From positions 22,964,635 through 23,028,634 of the forward strand of contig CM041294.1 of assembly GCA_023052935.1 (NCBI GenBank): a stretch of DNA of 64,000 nucleotides. The letters are read 5' to 3'. Positions 11,959 through 22,906 of this stretch are shown here, piece by piece; within the stretch, counting starts at the first letter, position 1; every line of letters starts with the position of its first letter. The notes beneath the pieces were generated by a model. That model ran no database searches and had not been told where the DNA came from. It saw only the letters and a program-made list of their open reading frames with translations. Both the position numbers and the translations under genes were made by a program. Source of the stretch: Piezodorus guildinii. Lineage: Eukaryota; Arthropoda; Insecta; Hemiptera; Pentatomidae.

Positions 11959-11968
11959 GTAAAAAAAA

Positions 11969-12080
11969 TCAACACACGACATTCACTCACCTCCATTGTT
12001 AAAATCGATTAAATAATTTTCAAATACAGTTAGAGATAAAAATGAGTGAAACTAACAATCAACTATGTTGAATTTCTATA
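11969..12080 (+). mobile_element. HINE-like repeat, copy 6 (5' fragment)
   Basis: Starts tcaacacacgacattcac, a degenerate 5' end, and keeps about 110 bp of the family's 5' region. Confidence 0.7.
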
Positions 12081-12331
12081 TTATTATTTAATATAGAAGT
12101 AAAAAAAAAAAAAAATAAAAAATAAGTTTTTATATATATATATATTTTTTACTTCTATAATAAAGTCTAAAGTTCTGTAAAAAATTTATGCTTATCATCA
12201 TCAGATTATGTATCATATTATCATTATTTGTATCTATAATATTTAAGTATGTTGGTATATTTTCTGTTTTATTTCAAATGCTATCATTGTCACTACATTC
12301 AAAAGAAAATTTTCATTATCATATTAATATG

Positions 12332-12490
12332 TATCTCTTTTGTTCTGATGTTTATAGCCCTGATGTTAGCTCACAAGCTTAAGCCGAAACGTTGGCAAAA
12401 TTAAAATTTTTTCAAAAAATGACTGATTCCTGACTATTCCACCTATAATAGTTTCTACAGTCGACTATACATCCTCAATTTAATTTATAT
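12332..12490 (+). mobile_element. PLE family P1 inverted arm with hammerhead core (right arm)
   Basis: Partner of 10933-11045. The ribozyme-like core spans 12357-12396: GCC, CTGATGT (last A changed), a weakened stem around acaagctt, then GAAACGTTGGC. Downstream cctgactattccacctata and ctacagtcgactatacatcc recur after the core at 58061-58100, defining the family. Confidence 0.6.
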
Positions 12491-12497
12491 AAGTTTA

Positions 12498-12770
12498 GAT
12501 TTTTTTTTTTTTTTTAAGTACAAAACAATGTAGTATGAGGCCGGTCAGTTCTGCGTCCAAATCCTTTGCGATGGTTTTTCCAAATGTGTAGCAGAGGTTG
12601 GAGATACCCAAAAGGATGAGGATATCTCCATGAGGAGAAGGAGCGGGTATCAAGTGTCCAGTTCCGGGGGGTCCCGGTATCAGATATCTCCCTTTGGGTG
12701 GTAATCTTTTACTTTCCTCCAACTTAGTCTACGGATCTGAGGTATTTTTATATTTCGGAGGCCGAATTTA
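12498..12770 (-). other. Unidentified poly(A)-tailed retroposed fragment
   Basis: On the minus strand a GC-richer, mostly open stretch ends in a long A run (the T run at 12500-12517 on +). It reads partly as R-Y-L-I-P-G-P-P-G-T-G-H-L-I-P and L-C-Y-T-F-G-K, which I do not recognise. The poly(A) suggests a retroposed transcript or SINE-like unit; no target duplication is clear. Confidence 0.3.
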
Positions 12771-12901
12771 AAATTCTTGGTAAGTGGTTTTGTAATATTT
12801 ATTTTTTATTTTCACCCCTTGTTATTTCTAAAAGAAGAAAGGAAATCTTGTAATATCAATATTATATTAAAACTCCCATTAACAAAGATGAGATTTTTTT
12901 T

Positions 12902-13672
12902 GCTTTCTTTTACCTGTATATGAAATATATACTAAGGGAAAGTATTTCGATCGTGAAAATTTTCGAGTTTCAGTTTTAAACGGAAATAGACGTTTTAGGG
13001 TCCCCTGAGCCCAAATAACCAAGTCCCGCAAAAAGGTCTGTGTGTTTGGTAAATCCCGGGCGGAAACGGTAAGTCCTATGAAACTGAAATTTCACATTTA
13101 AGACAAATATACGCCCGAGACGTTACAAAACCTTTTTCATCAAAATGAGGTTACCAGAAGAGCCACTTTATACCATGCATTTTGCTTTTAATCAACTTTT
13201 TTACGATTTTATCGAAAACGGTTCCGACGATTTTAATTAAACTCGCTGTATCGATGTAAAATTTGATGGCCTTTAATATCATGTAGGTTTTATTCTGATT
13301 AAGATGGTTTAACAGGGCTTAAATGGCGATATTTTAAATTTTCTTTCTTGAAAGTAGCTTTAATTTTGTTGATTCTATAAAAATAACTATATTGTCTTGT
13401 TACCACTCATGAAAAATAGGTATATGCGTTTTAACTAAAGGAGAAAACTGAAAACTAAAATGTAGTGCAATTTTTCGTTTTTGAACATAAGAGCAGTAAT
13501 AACATGTATGATATACCGTTAGAAAGCTAAAGATTTTAGAAAAAATATTATCTTATATTCAAGCTTTTAAAAGCTAATAGAGAGTGATGAAAATAAAATA
13601 AAACTAACTGATTATTTTAGATAATAATATAATAAATTTTCTAATAAAACACATGTTTCTAAATGAAGGCAT
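12902..13672 (-). mobile_element. HINE-like repeat, copy 7 (5' end lost)
   Basis: Degenerate 3' terminus at the + left side, nearly complete body, but lost from the acatgtttct block on, where copy 8 follows. The two copies form a direct tandem pair. Confidence 0.8.
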
Positions 13673-13695
13673 AAATACTTCTGCTTTTATATTTT

Positions 13696-14530
13696 TACTT
13701 TCATTTACCTACATATGAAATATATAGTAAGAAAAGTATTGCGATCGTGAAAAATTTTCGACGGAAATACACGTTTTAGGGTCCCCTGAGTCCAAATGAC
13801 CAAGTCCCACAAAAAGGTCTGTGTGTGTGTGTGTGTGTGTGTGGTAAGTCCAGCACGAAAACGAAAAGTCGTATAATAGTGATATTTAATATTTAAGGCG
13901 ACTATATGCCTGCCATGATACAGCATTATTTTGATCAAACTCTGCTAACCAGAAGACCCACTTTATACTATACATTTAGCACCTTTTTACGATTTTCGTT
14001 AAACTCCCTATAGGGATGTAAAATTTAATGGGGATTAATTTTTGGTTTCATTCTGATTGAAATAGTGTGACAGAGCTTAAATGCCGATAGTTTAAATATT
14101 CTTCCTCTGAAGTACTTTTAATTTTGTAGTTGCTATAAAAATAACCATACCATCTGATTAGCATTGCTATAAAGCGGCTAACAAGATGAACGAATTTGAT
14201 GACCAACTAAAGGAGAAAAGAGCAAAAATAATTTTTGTGTTTTTGAAAATAATAACAGTAATATACATGTATAATATACCGTTGGGCGCCTAATGATTTT
14301 ATAAAAAAGATCATCTTATACACAGGCTTGTAAAAGTTGACAAAGAGTGATGATAAGTGGATACAACTAACTGGTTGTTTTAGGTAATAATATAATAGAT
14401 TTTTTAATAAAACACATGATAATATAGAAATTCAATCCAGTTGTTTGTTAGTTACACACTTTTTTACATCTAACTGTATTTGAAATTTATTTAATCGATT
14501 TCAGCAATGTCGTGTGTTGGCTTCACCAGA
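13696..14530 (-). mobile_element. HINE-like repeat, copy 8, near full length
   Basis: tactttcatttacc at the left; ttcaccaga at 14522-14530. A mariner follows six bases later. The (TG)n tract is at 13820-13842. Confidence 0.85.
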
Positions 14531-14538
14531 TTTTTTTA

Positions 14539-15377
14539 TTGGGTTGTTTCTCATGTAATGTCTGTTTTTAAAGTTTCTGAAATACATAAAGTTTTTTGCA
14601 GGTCTCTGTTGTTTTCTTCTGAATGTTTACATATTTAAAGTAACAATATGAACATGGAAACACGCGATTTTCGAGTAATATTTTTGATGAGTTTAAACTC
14701 GGCCATTCAGCAGCTGAGGCCGCTAGAAATATTTGCAAGACGTTTGGGGAAGGGAGTGTCAATGAACGGACCATTCGCCGTTGATTTGCTAAGTTTTCAG
14801 CTGGGGATACCGACTTGGAAAAGTTGCCCCGAGGAAGACCTCCGTCCGTAATAGACAACGATGTCCTCAAACATACAGTAGAAGGAAACCCCTACCAAAC
14901 AGTTAAAGGACTCTCAGCACAACTAAATGCAAGTGCATCTACCGTTTTCAGACATTGTGTATTGGGAAAGTAAAAAAGCTCGATACCTGGGTATCTCATA
15001 ATCTTACTGAGCGGCAGCAAGACCCCATGTTTCAAAACATACCGTGCAAAAATTGAAAGAACTAGGCTACGAAGTTCTTCCGCACCCACCATATTCTCCC
15101 GACTTGTCTCCAACAGATTACCACTGTTCAGGATTTTAGACAACTTTGTCAAAGGAAAACTTTTTAAAAATGATGATCAAGTGAAAAGTGTGTTTTCAGA
15201 TTTAGTTTCACTTCAAAGCTCAGAGTTTTTCAGTTCGGGGATAAAAAAGTTGTTGTCACGTTGGAAAAATGTGTAAAAAAGAAGGTGAATACTTCGAATA
15301 AAATTAGCTTGTTTCATATCGTATTTTTAATAAAATCCTGTACCTTGAAAACGGACATTTCATGTGACACAACCCAA
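14539..15377 (+). mobile_element. Mariner, internally deleted copy M1
   Basis: TIRs TTGGGTTGTTTCTCATGTAA (left) and complement ending tgacacaacccaa (right), with TA on both sides (14537-14538, 15378-15379). The inside is a decayed transposase with helix-turn-helix pieces (start M-N-M-E-T-R-D-F), then the GRPPSVIDNDVLK-type linker, then a jump from the L-T-E-R-Q region directly to the block containing HPPYSPDLSPTDYH. The middle third with the first two catalytic aspartates is gone. Frameshifts throughout. Confidence 0.9.
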
Positions 15378-15477
15378 TACTTTGTTCTCATGTAATCTTT
15401 CGAAATCTTATGTGTTTTATTTGATTCCGTTACTGGCTTAGTAGGTTTGTTTGTTTGTTTTGTTTATTTATTTAACC

Positions 15478-15722
15478 TTAATAAATAAATAAACAAAAAA
15501 ATCCTCAATTTTGCTTATCCAGGTTTTATTAGGATAGGTATCTTTAACTAGTACCTGACATCGCACAGTCTCGGAACCACATTTTAACGTCCCTTCCGAA
15601 GGACGGCATAACTAAGGATTTTTTTACTCCCATTAAAAAATTCTAGGACCACCTGCGGGTTTAAACCTGTGACCTTTGGTATAGGAGGCTGTTATGTTAG
15701 CCACCCAGCTACAAGTGATCCC
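15478..15722 (-). repeat. tRNA-derived SINE, family C, copy 2
   Basis: Minus-strand head AGGGATCACTTGTAGCTGGG, an A box near TAGCTGGGTGGCTAAC and a B box near GGTTTAAACCC (15658-15668 on +), then gaggtcc-type body and a (TTTA)n tail at the + left end. Confidence 0.8.
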
Positions 15723-16349
15723 TGGCTTAGTATATGCTGCTTATCTTAAAGTTATTTGTTGTCCAAGTTTAAGTTCAAGTTTTGCATTCTAGGATGAAAT
15801 ACGTTGGTCTCTTCTTGGGTGACCCGCCTTTTCTACTATAGTAGAATAGGAGAGTGTAAAAGCCTGATTTTCCAAATAATCAATTTAATGTTTCACAAGT
15901 ATATTAACCTATTTATACTTTTTAGTGATAAACGGTTGCCATTTATTTGAACAACACAAACGGTTTGTATTACCTTCTCCAAGACAATCCTTCAATATTA
16001 TCTGAAGGGGAAGAAGTCAGCGCTTATCATTTTCCGCTGATGGAAATTCGACAATCTCCGCCATTACCCCCAAAGGGCTGACTGATGGCAAAACGATAAC
16101 CGTAGGGAGTGATGAATCCCTTTTGATAGGGTCAGCGACCTCCTGGAAGTAGGCTTAAGGGATGGAGCCAGAGGGCTCACCTTATCTGCGATAGCAGCTC
16201 TATTTCCTAGCTCTTATCTCTTCATCCTAGCAACTCTACGCTCTTCGATTTATTCTTTTTTAATGCATAATTTAAATGATTTATTTTATTTATATTAATT
16301 CCAGGAATTCGTTACCATTATGTTTTAATGAGCTCTTTCTTTTTAATCC
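15723..16349. other. Unique block, GC-richer centre
   Basis: 15723-16000 is AT-rich with nothing recognised. About 16010-16260 is clearly more complex and contains several GATA-type words (gcttatcatt, cgataacc, cttatctgcgatagc). No frame. Candidate regulatory or conserved non-coding segment, by composition only. Confidence 0.35.
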
Positions 16350-17015
16350 CATACTAACCCGTTGCTCTTTCTTAATAAAATCCCTATTCCTTTCCAGAAA
16401 ACGGTTAAAAATCTTGGAGTTACCTTTAACCAAAACCTATCCTGGAATAACCATGTATCCGAAATATCCCGAAAATTCATTTCCATACTCAAACAGCTCT
16501 ATAAATTCCGTGAGTCCTTACCTTTAAAAACCCGTCAGCTACTTGTTATCTCTATTATCTTCCCGAACTTTGACTACGGCTGCTGGTGATGGGGGACTAA
16601 CTGATGACTAGAAATAAAATTAAAACGACTTATGAATTGATTTATTAGGTTCATTTTCGGAGCTCGTAGACGTGACCATATTTCTGGTTCTTATACCATT
16701 TTAAAATGGCTCTATCCTTCTGCTCGACGACAATATTTCCTTGGTTCTTACCTATTCCAAACTTTAAAAAATAAAAAACCTTCCTACATAATAGAGCTCC
16801 TCACCCTTCGATCTGATATACCATTCGTTAAATACCAGAACCCAATCAATCAATTTTTATACCCCATCACATAAGACTGCATCCTTTCACAAATCGTTTC
16901 TCGTTCGTTCCTCATTCTTCTGGAATTCGCTGCCCATCTCTATTCTTATAGCCACCTCTCTCTCTTCCTTCAAACATCAACTCTTCCACTATCTCAATCT
17001 TCCGTTTCAATGTAA
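16350..17015 (+). pseudogene. CR1/Jockey-type LINE reverse transcriptase, C-terminal half
   Basis: Reads V-K-N-L-G-V-T-F-N-Q-N-L-S-W-N-N-H-V (typical thumb region), then FIFGARRRDHISGSYTILKW and S-Y-I-I-E-L-L, ending near the stop after S-S-V-S-M (17013). Several in-frame stops and frame changes. No RT palm (ADD) remains. Confidence 0.8.
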
Positions 17016-17036
17016 AACATCGCTGAGACTATATGA

Positions 17037-17105
17037 TGTGCGGTTAGCAAGAAAACACAACAATAAGACAGACTTATTTTATTGGTTTGTCGACGTCCAA
17101 AAAAG
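17037..17105 (-). repeat. Inverted arm matching 18085-18172 (PLE family P4 remnant)
   Basis: Its reverse complement aligns with the segment downstream of the hammerhead-like core at 18073-18110 (shared gtattttcttg, accgcac). The two arms flank the foldback and SINE between them. Confidence 0.45.
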
Positions 17106-17126
17106 TGATAAGGATTATTTCTAATA

Positions 17127-17729
17127 GTCCAGTCAATAGAAGAAGTTCACCCTACAAAAGGTGCGTCATTTTATCTTATTTTTTTATAGTGCTAAGAACC
17201 ATTAGATAGTGCTTAACCTAAGTTTTGGTCATCCCAGTATTACTATTGCTAGTAAAACAAGTTTTTAAGACAAGGGTTTCATAGGTGATAAAATTCTGTA
17301 CAACTTTCATTCTATAAACGTTTCACTGAGATCAAGTGTTTTCTCTGTTTTTGCGGTGGGAAGTGGGAAGAAAGTGGAAAGTTTGCCAAATGGCCAATTT
17401 TCCCCTATTTTCGTCTTATTGTAGCTGGAATACGCTTTGTCTTGTAAAAAATCATTTTAACCCGAATTTATTGGAAATTTGGTTGTCGACATTTTGATAA
17501 ATGCATCTAAAAATCATAAAACGCTTTGATTATTAGCTAAGGAACAAAAACTGAAAAAAGTGCCAATTTTCCCCGTTTTTTTTCAAGATGGCGGACGAAG
17601 CAAAAGAGTGGGAATGACGAAAACTTAGGTTAAGCACTACCAAATGCTCCTAAACAATATCAAAAAATAAAATTAAATTCTGCACCTTTTGTAAGGTGAG
17701 TCCTCCTTTTCAACCACTATTAACTGGAC
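17127..17729. mobile_element. Foldback MITE with about 110-bp inverted repeats
   Basis: Arms 17127-17236 and 17610-17729: GTCCAGTCAATAG at the left, complement ctattaactggac at the right, and shared inner words (aaaaggtgc, gtgcttaacctaagttttgg). No frame between the arms. SINE B copy 1 is inserted exactly at the right end. Confidence 0.7.
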
Positions 17730-18023
17730 ACTGGGGGAGCCCGTGGTTGAGTGGCTAGCGTGCTAGCCTCTCATGCTACAGGTTCTGAGTTCGAATCCCA
17801 GTCCCGACGGGGCTTTTATAAGGATGTGATTAAATGGGGATTCACTCACAACCTCTCCCCTGGGTATGTGAGACCCGTCAGGCAAAGGGTGGCCACTCAC
17901 AAAATTAGTCGTAGGTAGTGATGACCCTACACTAAAAATTGCATCGTGAAACGTGAGTGTAAACTCGCAGGAGTTTACACCGCGAGGTCCAGGGCCTACA
18001 CGGCCTGTCGCGCCACTGGAAGA
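17730..18023 (+). repeat. tRNA-derived SINE, family B, copy 1, with target duplication
   Basis: Head ggggagcccgtggttgagtgg (A box TGGTTGAGTGG), B box gagttcgaatccc, then a 200-bp body ending cgccactggaagaa. Flanked by attaactggac (17719-17729) and attaactgaac (18024-18034), an 11-bp target duplication with one mismatch. The head is tRNA-like but not a tRNA gene. Confidence 0.9.
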
Positions 18024-18072
18024 ATTAACTGAACTATAATAAAATTTGTATGGGATAATCTCATTGAGTCAA

Positions 18073-18110
18073 CCCTAATAAAGGCCTACATTGTAGGCCG
18101 AAACGTCGGC
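18073..18110 (+). ncRNA. Hammerhead-like core, decayed (PLE family P4)
   Basis: CCC-TAATAAA where CTGATGA is expected, then a clean stem (GGCCTACA-ttg-TAGGCC region), then GAAACGTCGGC, the cleavage-side consensus of PLE hammerheads. Two changes in the catalytic box make it likely inactive. Confidence 0.5.
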
Positions 18111-18172
18111 ACAAAAATAAACTAAGATTTCTCATATTGGCGTATTTTCTTGGTGACCGCACTTCCAACCAA

Positions 18173-19207
18173 ACCATCTCCATTTTATGTGTCCATAGGT
18201 ATTTCTTCTAAGATTTTTGGTGACAATGTTGAGTTTAGCAAGGATATTATATTTCTTTTTGAAATCTTCTTTTTGAAATAATTTTACAAATCTAAATTTA
18301 AATACTCTTCAAGAATATATGATACAAATTATCGAGATCGCTTTTTCAGTATTGGCAGGCTTTAAGTTTTACAAACTTGCCTAAATATTAATTTAACTAC
18401 GCTGGCGTGATCATGAATATTCAATGACTTAACTAAAACAGCTGTTTACTTAGTTTCAATGTGTTGACATGGGAAGATGTCAAGTTTGCGGGGTTAGTGA
18501 AAAAAATAACAAAAAAAATTAACTAAGAGTAGCCTTTTTTTGGGGGGTCCGAAAAGGTTTACATTATTGTACCTTTTCTTGGCGGAATGCAAAAATATAA
18601 AGAACTTTTCAAGGGGTTCCATTCTGATTAAATTTATCACTGCTTGTATAATCGTGTTGTGCCGACCATTGTGTTCACTATTCATGTACACTCATGTTTA
18701 CCCTTGGCATTCTATTTCTTGATTGACACTATTCTAGGGCGTCATTTATCATGTAGTTTTATCACCAATAACTGAATATCAAACAAGGTCCTTTTCTCTG
18801 CTTGTTTTTTTTACCCTGGAAAGACGACAAAGAGCGGGTTGTTGCGGTCAGAAAAAGCTAGATAGGGAGAGATCTATTGTCCAAGCGGTACCACCCACCG
18901 GAGCGGACCCATCCAGGGAAAAAAGGTTCGCTTCCAGCTCTCAAACTGCCGCCTACCTGCCCGCGTATCTGGAATAGATCTGGACCGATAGGGAAATCTT
19001 CCGAGGATCATCAATCCTGTCCAAATAGAGTTTTCATAATAATGACCGCTCTAAAATATTTTATGGATTAGACCTTATTTATATATGTTTAATATTTATA
19101 TGGGTCTCAGAAGAAATATTATATATTCCTTGTTATGGTATGCCTTTAACGCAGGAGTAAGGTGAAAGAGAAGGTTCACCCTTTTGTCCGAAATATCGGA
19201 AATTTCG
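18173..19207. other. Unique intron sequence
   Basis: No coding frame or repeat. A GC-richer patch spans about 18830-19030. Otherwise nothing recognised. Confidence 0.4.
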
Positions 19208-19330
19208 ATATTTGTTAATTATTAAGGTAGATTTCGGGCTAAATTCTTCCATAAATACTCAACAGGGAGTTGAGGACAAAGATCTGAGCAAGAGTATTGC
19301 TCAGATCTGATGTTTTTAAATATTGACTTC

Positions 19331-19623
19331 TTCTTCCAGTGGCACGACAGGCTGTGTAGGCCCTGGGCCTCGCGGTGTAAACTCTTGCGAATTTACACTC
19401 ACGTTTCACGATGCAATTTTTAGTGTAAGGTCATCACTCCCTACGATTAATTTTGTGAGTAGCCACCCTTTGGCTGACGGGTCTCACATACCCGGGGGTG
19501 AGGTTGTGAGTGAATCCACATTTTTTTACATCCTTGTAAAAGCCCCGCCGGGACTGGGATTCGAACTCAGAACCTGTAGCATAAGAGACTAGCGCGCTAG
19601 CCACTCAGCCACGGGCACCCCTG
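19331..19623 (-). repeat. tRNA-derived SINE, family B, copy 2, with target duplication
   Basis: Complement of family B: B box seen as gggattcgaactc (19557-19569), A box as ccactcagcca. Flanks aatattgacttc (19319-19330) and aatattgatttc (19624-19635) form a 12-bp target duplication, confirmed by the uninterrupted relative at 31786-32030. Confidence 0.9.
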
Positions 19624-19707
19624 AATATTGATTTCATTTTTACTAATTTACCTAGTTGAATGTGTGTATTAGTGAAAATGCTGGGATTTCTGAATATATA
19701 ACAAAAC

Positions 19708-19739
19708 TTCTGAAGATGGGAGAAGATCCCAAAACGTCA
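19708..19739 (+). ncRNA. Hammerhead-like core (PLE family P2)
   Basis: CTGAAGA (fits CUGANGA), stem TGGGA-gaag-ATCCC, AAAAC in place of GAAAC, then GTC. The partner copy at 31853-31890 keeps GAAAC but has CTC in place of GTC. Together they imply an intact ancestral ribozyme. Confidence 0.5.
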
Positions 19740-19975
19740 TACTGATCATATAAAAATTGAGTATTTATGGAAGAATTTATTCAGCCAGAGATCTACCTTA
19801 ATAATTATACGAGATCTTCCGTGGTTTAGAATTTATTGATATAATGATATTTGTTAACTTTCTTCAGACCGATCAAATTGTCTAGTACGTCACATCAAAT
19901 TACCCAGCAGTGTCACTAAAAATGTATTTTAGCGCAGCTGGTTTTTGATAATTCTTTACTAATTTAATGTTGATG

Positions 19976-20262
19976 AGGGATCACCTGTAGCATATTGGCT
20001 AGCATAACAGCCTTCTATGCCGAAGGTCACGGGTTCAAACCCGCAGGTGGTCCTAAGATTTTTTAATGGGAGTAAAAAATTCTCAATTACGCCTTCCTTT
20101 GGAGGGGACGTAAAACGGTGGTTCCTAGCCTGTGCGATGTCAAGTACTTGTTAAAGACTCCTTTTCTAATTAAACCAGGATAGGCAAAATTTAGGACTTC
20201 CACTGCGGCCTCGTCCGATAAGCCACAGTAGCATAAATAGCTTAATTAAATAAACAAATAAG
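19976..20262 (+). repeat. tRNA-derived SINE, family C, copy 3
   Basis: Most complete copy: head agggatcacctgtagcatat, A box near TAGCATATTGGCTAGC, B box GGTTCAAACCC, body with aattaaaccaggataggcaa, and an AT-rich (TAAA)n tail. Confidence 0.85.
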
Positions 20263-20267
20263 GACAA

Positions 20268-20567
20268 ATAAAAACTACATGATGTTAAAACTCATTAAAT
20301 TCTACATCGATATAGCGAGTATAATCAAAATCGTCGGAACCGTTTTCGAGAAAATCGAAAAAAGGTGCAAAATGCATGGTATAAAGTGGATCTTTTGGTA
20401 AGCTCATATTAATGAAAAAGGCTTTGTAACGTCTCGGGCGCATATTTGTCTTAAATATGAAATTTCAGTTCCATAGGACTTACCGTTTCCGCCCGGGAGT
20501 TACCACACACACACACACACACACAGACCTTTTTGCGGGACTTAGTTATTTGGACTCAGGTGACCCT
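20268..20567 (+). mobile_element. HINE-like repeat, copy 9 (middle to 3' fragment)
   Basis: Covers the aaatcgtcggaaccgttttc block through (CA)n to gtgaccct, then ends; it lacks both termini. Confidence 0.8.
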
Positions 20568-21189
20568 GTTTGTTTAAACATAATTGTGTCCTTGTTGTTC
20601 TTGTATTTTCGCTTGACAGGACAAGACAAAAATATATAAAATAAAAGAAAGAAAAAAGATTTCCTTGACGAGGAAGAAGGCTGAAGAAGCGTAATGGTTA
20701 TAGACAGAGGAGGGTGACAAATGAGGGGGTGGTGTATGAGGGATGAGGTGGTGGCTGGGGGTGTAAGCACCGCTAGTCCATCAAGCCCTGTCCTCTTCCC
20801 TCTTTCTTGTTCTTCCGCTCTTCCTTTCTCTCTTCCTTGTCTTCTTCCTAGTTTTATGTCAATAGAACTTATAGCTGTTTTACTATGATCTGGTCATTAT
20901 GAACGTTATTTGCCTAGACAACAAAACTATATTAAAAGCTAGTTTCCCTCCTCCACCTCCCCTTCCCCCCCAAAAAAAAAGTTTTAAAAATACTTCGCAT
21001 ATGACTTACGTCGAGTCGAAGCCTATTATATAGAAAAATCAGGAAGAATAAAGTATGCTTAAAAAACTTAGCACCTTCCCGGTGTTATCCACCATGATCC
21101 ATTGTTCATATTAATGTTAATGATTTGATAAATGACAATACAACGTCAGAGTAAGTATTTGTGTTATTGAAGAAACGCTACGTTTTTTT
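20568..21189. other. Unique intron sequence
   Basis: Purine-rich then pyrimidine-rich stretches (20640-20850). No frame or repeat recognised. Confidence 0.4.
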
Positions 21190-21630
21190 TACTTTCATTT
21201 ACTATATATAGTAAGGGAAAGTATTGCGATCGTGAAAATTTTCGAATTCCAGTTTTCAACGGAAATACACATTTTAGGGTCCCCTGAGTCCAAATAACCA
21301 AGTCCCGCAGAAAGGTCTGTGTCTGTGAAGAGCGGAAACGCTAAGTTCTATGAATCTGAAATTTCACATTTAAGACGAATATACGCCAGAGACGTTACAA
21401 AACCTTTTTCATCAAAATGAGCTTATCAGAAGAGCCACTTTATACTATGCATTTTGCACCTTTTTTCGATTTTCTTGAAAACGGTTCCGACGATTTTGAT
21501 TAAATTCGCTATATCGATGTAAAATTTAATGGGCTTTAATATCATTGAGGTTTCATTTTGATTAAAATGGTCTGACTGGCTTAAATGCTGATATTTTAAA
21601 TTTTCTTTCTCTAAAGTGCCTTTAATTTTT
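21190..21630 (-). mobile_element. HINE-like repeat, copy 10 (3' half)
   Basis: Starts tactttcatttactatata and stops after ctaaagtgcctttaattttt, where a LINE tail (ggaccctgttccagaataa, 21633-21680) joins directly. Confidence 0.85.
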
Positions 21631-21680
21631 CTTAAGGGACCCTGTTCCAGAATAATTTTTTTTTTCTATTCTATTCTATA

Positions 21681-22840
21681 TAAATTAGTAAACCCCGCTC
21701 ACGTTTCTTGCCCCATCAGCAATCATTTTATTAAATGTATGTTTGATTCTATTTATCCGTTCTCTTTAAGGCTTTGGTATTATCAATAATTTAGCTTTCT
21801 TTCCATTTTTGTCCCCTAAGAATTCACTTTCGATAATCTGAAAGCAATAATAGTTTTTAACATCGTATTATTCTGCTTTGTACCCACATATACCTTGTCT
21901 ATGCCTATGTCTTCGAAGTTTTTTTCCCACATAATAAAGTGTAAAATACTCACAAAATATTTTTTTTTTTCCATGTTGAATTATATGAAAAATTAGAAGT
22001 TAATCGTTTTGTCAGATATGTACTCTAATGTAAATGTGGGTATATTATGGTCAGAGTTGTGTACCTGTATAAAGAAGTAATAAATAAATTGTCGGGGGAA
22101 GTTATGTGAGGATGAGGTTGTAGCATTTCGATCCCGAAGATAATGGATCTTCTAGTAAATAGTTGCAGTGTTGAGGAAGGCGGGAGCCGTTATGATCGCC
22201 ATTTGTTTTCCCTACTTGAGGGGCCGAAAACTATTAAGGGGTCTCCGAGGAGATATATGAAGGAGGAGCCGGGATTTGAATTCTACCCCTCTAGTGGTAA
22301 TATATCCCGCTTGGGGTCAGGCCCACTGATATATGTCTCTTCTTTGGGTCCAGGTACCTTTTGTCTGACTCCTCATTCATGGGCTTCGTTCTCTTGTGGT
22401 ATAGCTCCAGGCTATCTCTTTGGTTTAGCTTTTCGTAAACACTTCTTTCGAGGGGAAAAATTGAATATGAGAAAGCACACTGATATTTATTTACTTTTAT
22501 GAGTTGCAGATCCGGCCCGGAGGACCATTTTAAGATTCGCTCTTAAATTTGCACAGTTTGTACTATTGGAAATAAGTACAATTAAATATAATTCATTCTG
22601 GAATTTCGTTTTATCATTTCCATTGATGAACTTTCGTAATCGATCATTTAAAAAAAAAAAAAAAAAAAAAGTTTAACCTCTTCGGCTTTCCATGTTTTTG
22701 AGCATGCAAATCAATATTTAAAAATAAAAAAATCAGGTTTGCTTATGGCGAACTAAGAACTATGAAATGGTATATTTATAATATTTGATAGGTTTTGAAC
22801 TTCTTAAAAAAAAAAAGTAATAAAAAAAAAAAATAAAAAT

Positions 22841-22906
<66 letters not shown>

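Larger units (their letters stand above)
19208..19806. mobile_element. Foldback element, PLE-like family P2, with SINE insertion
   Basis: Arms 19208-19262 and 19758-19808 are inverted (aattattaaggtagattt against ctaccttaataatt; cttccataaatactcaa against its complement). The centre has the perfect 11-bp palindrome gatctgagcaa...ttgctcagatc (19284-19310). Another copy is at 31786-32030. SINE B copy 2 sits inside. Confidence 0.65.

Noticed and set aside
17730..17810. Possible tRNA gene
   Set aside because: A and B boxes are present but the arms do not fold to a cloverleaf and the sequence continues into a SINE body with a target duplication. The same reasoning applies to the heads of SINEs A, C and D.
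22143..22502. 119-codon frame in a GC-richer island
   Set aside because: No recognisable domain. A faint B-box-like word in it is not supported by an A box or by a second copy.
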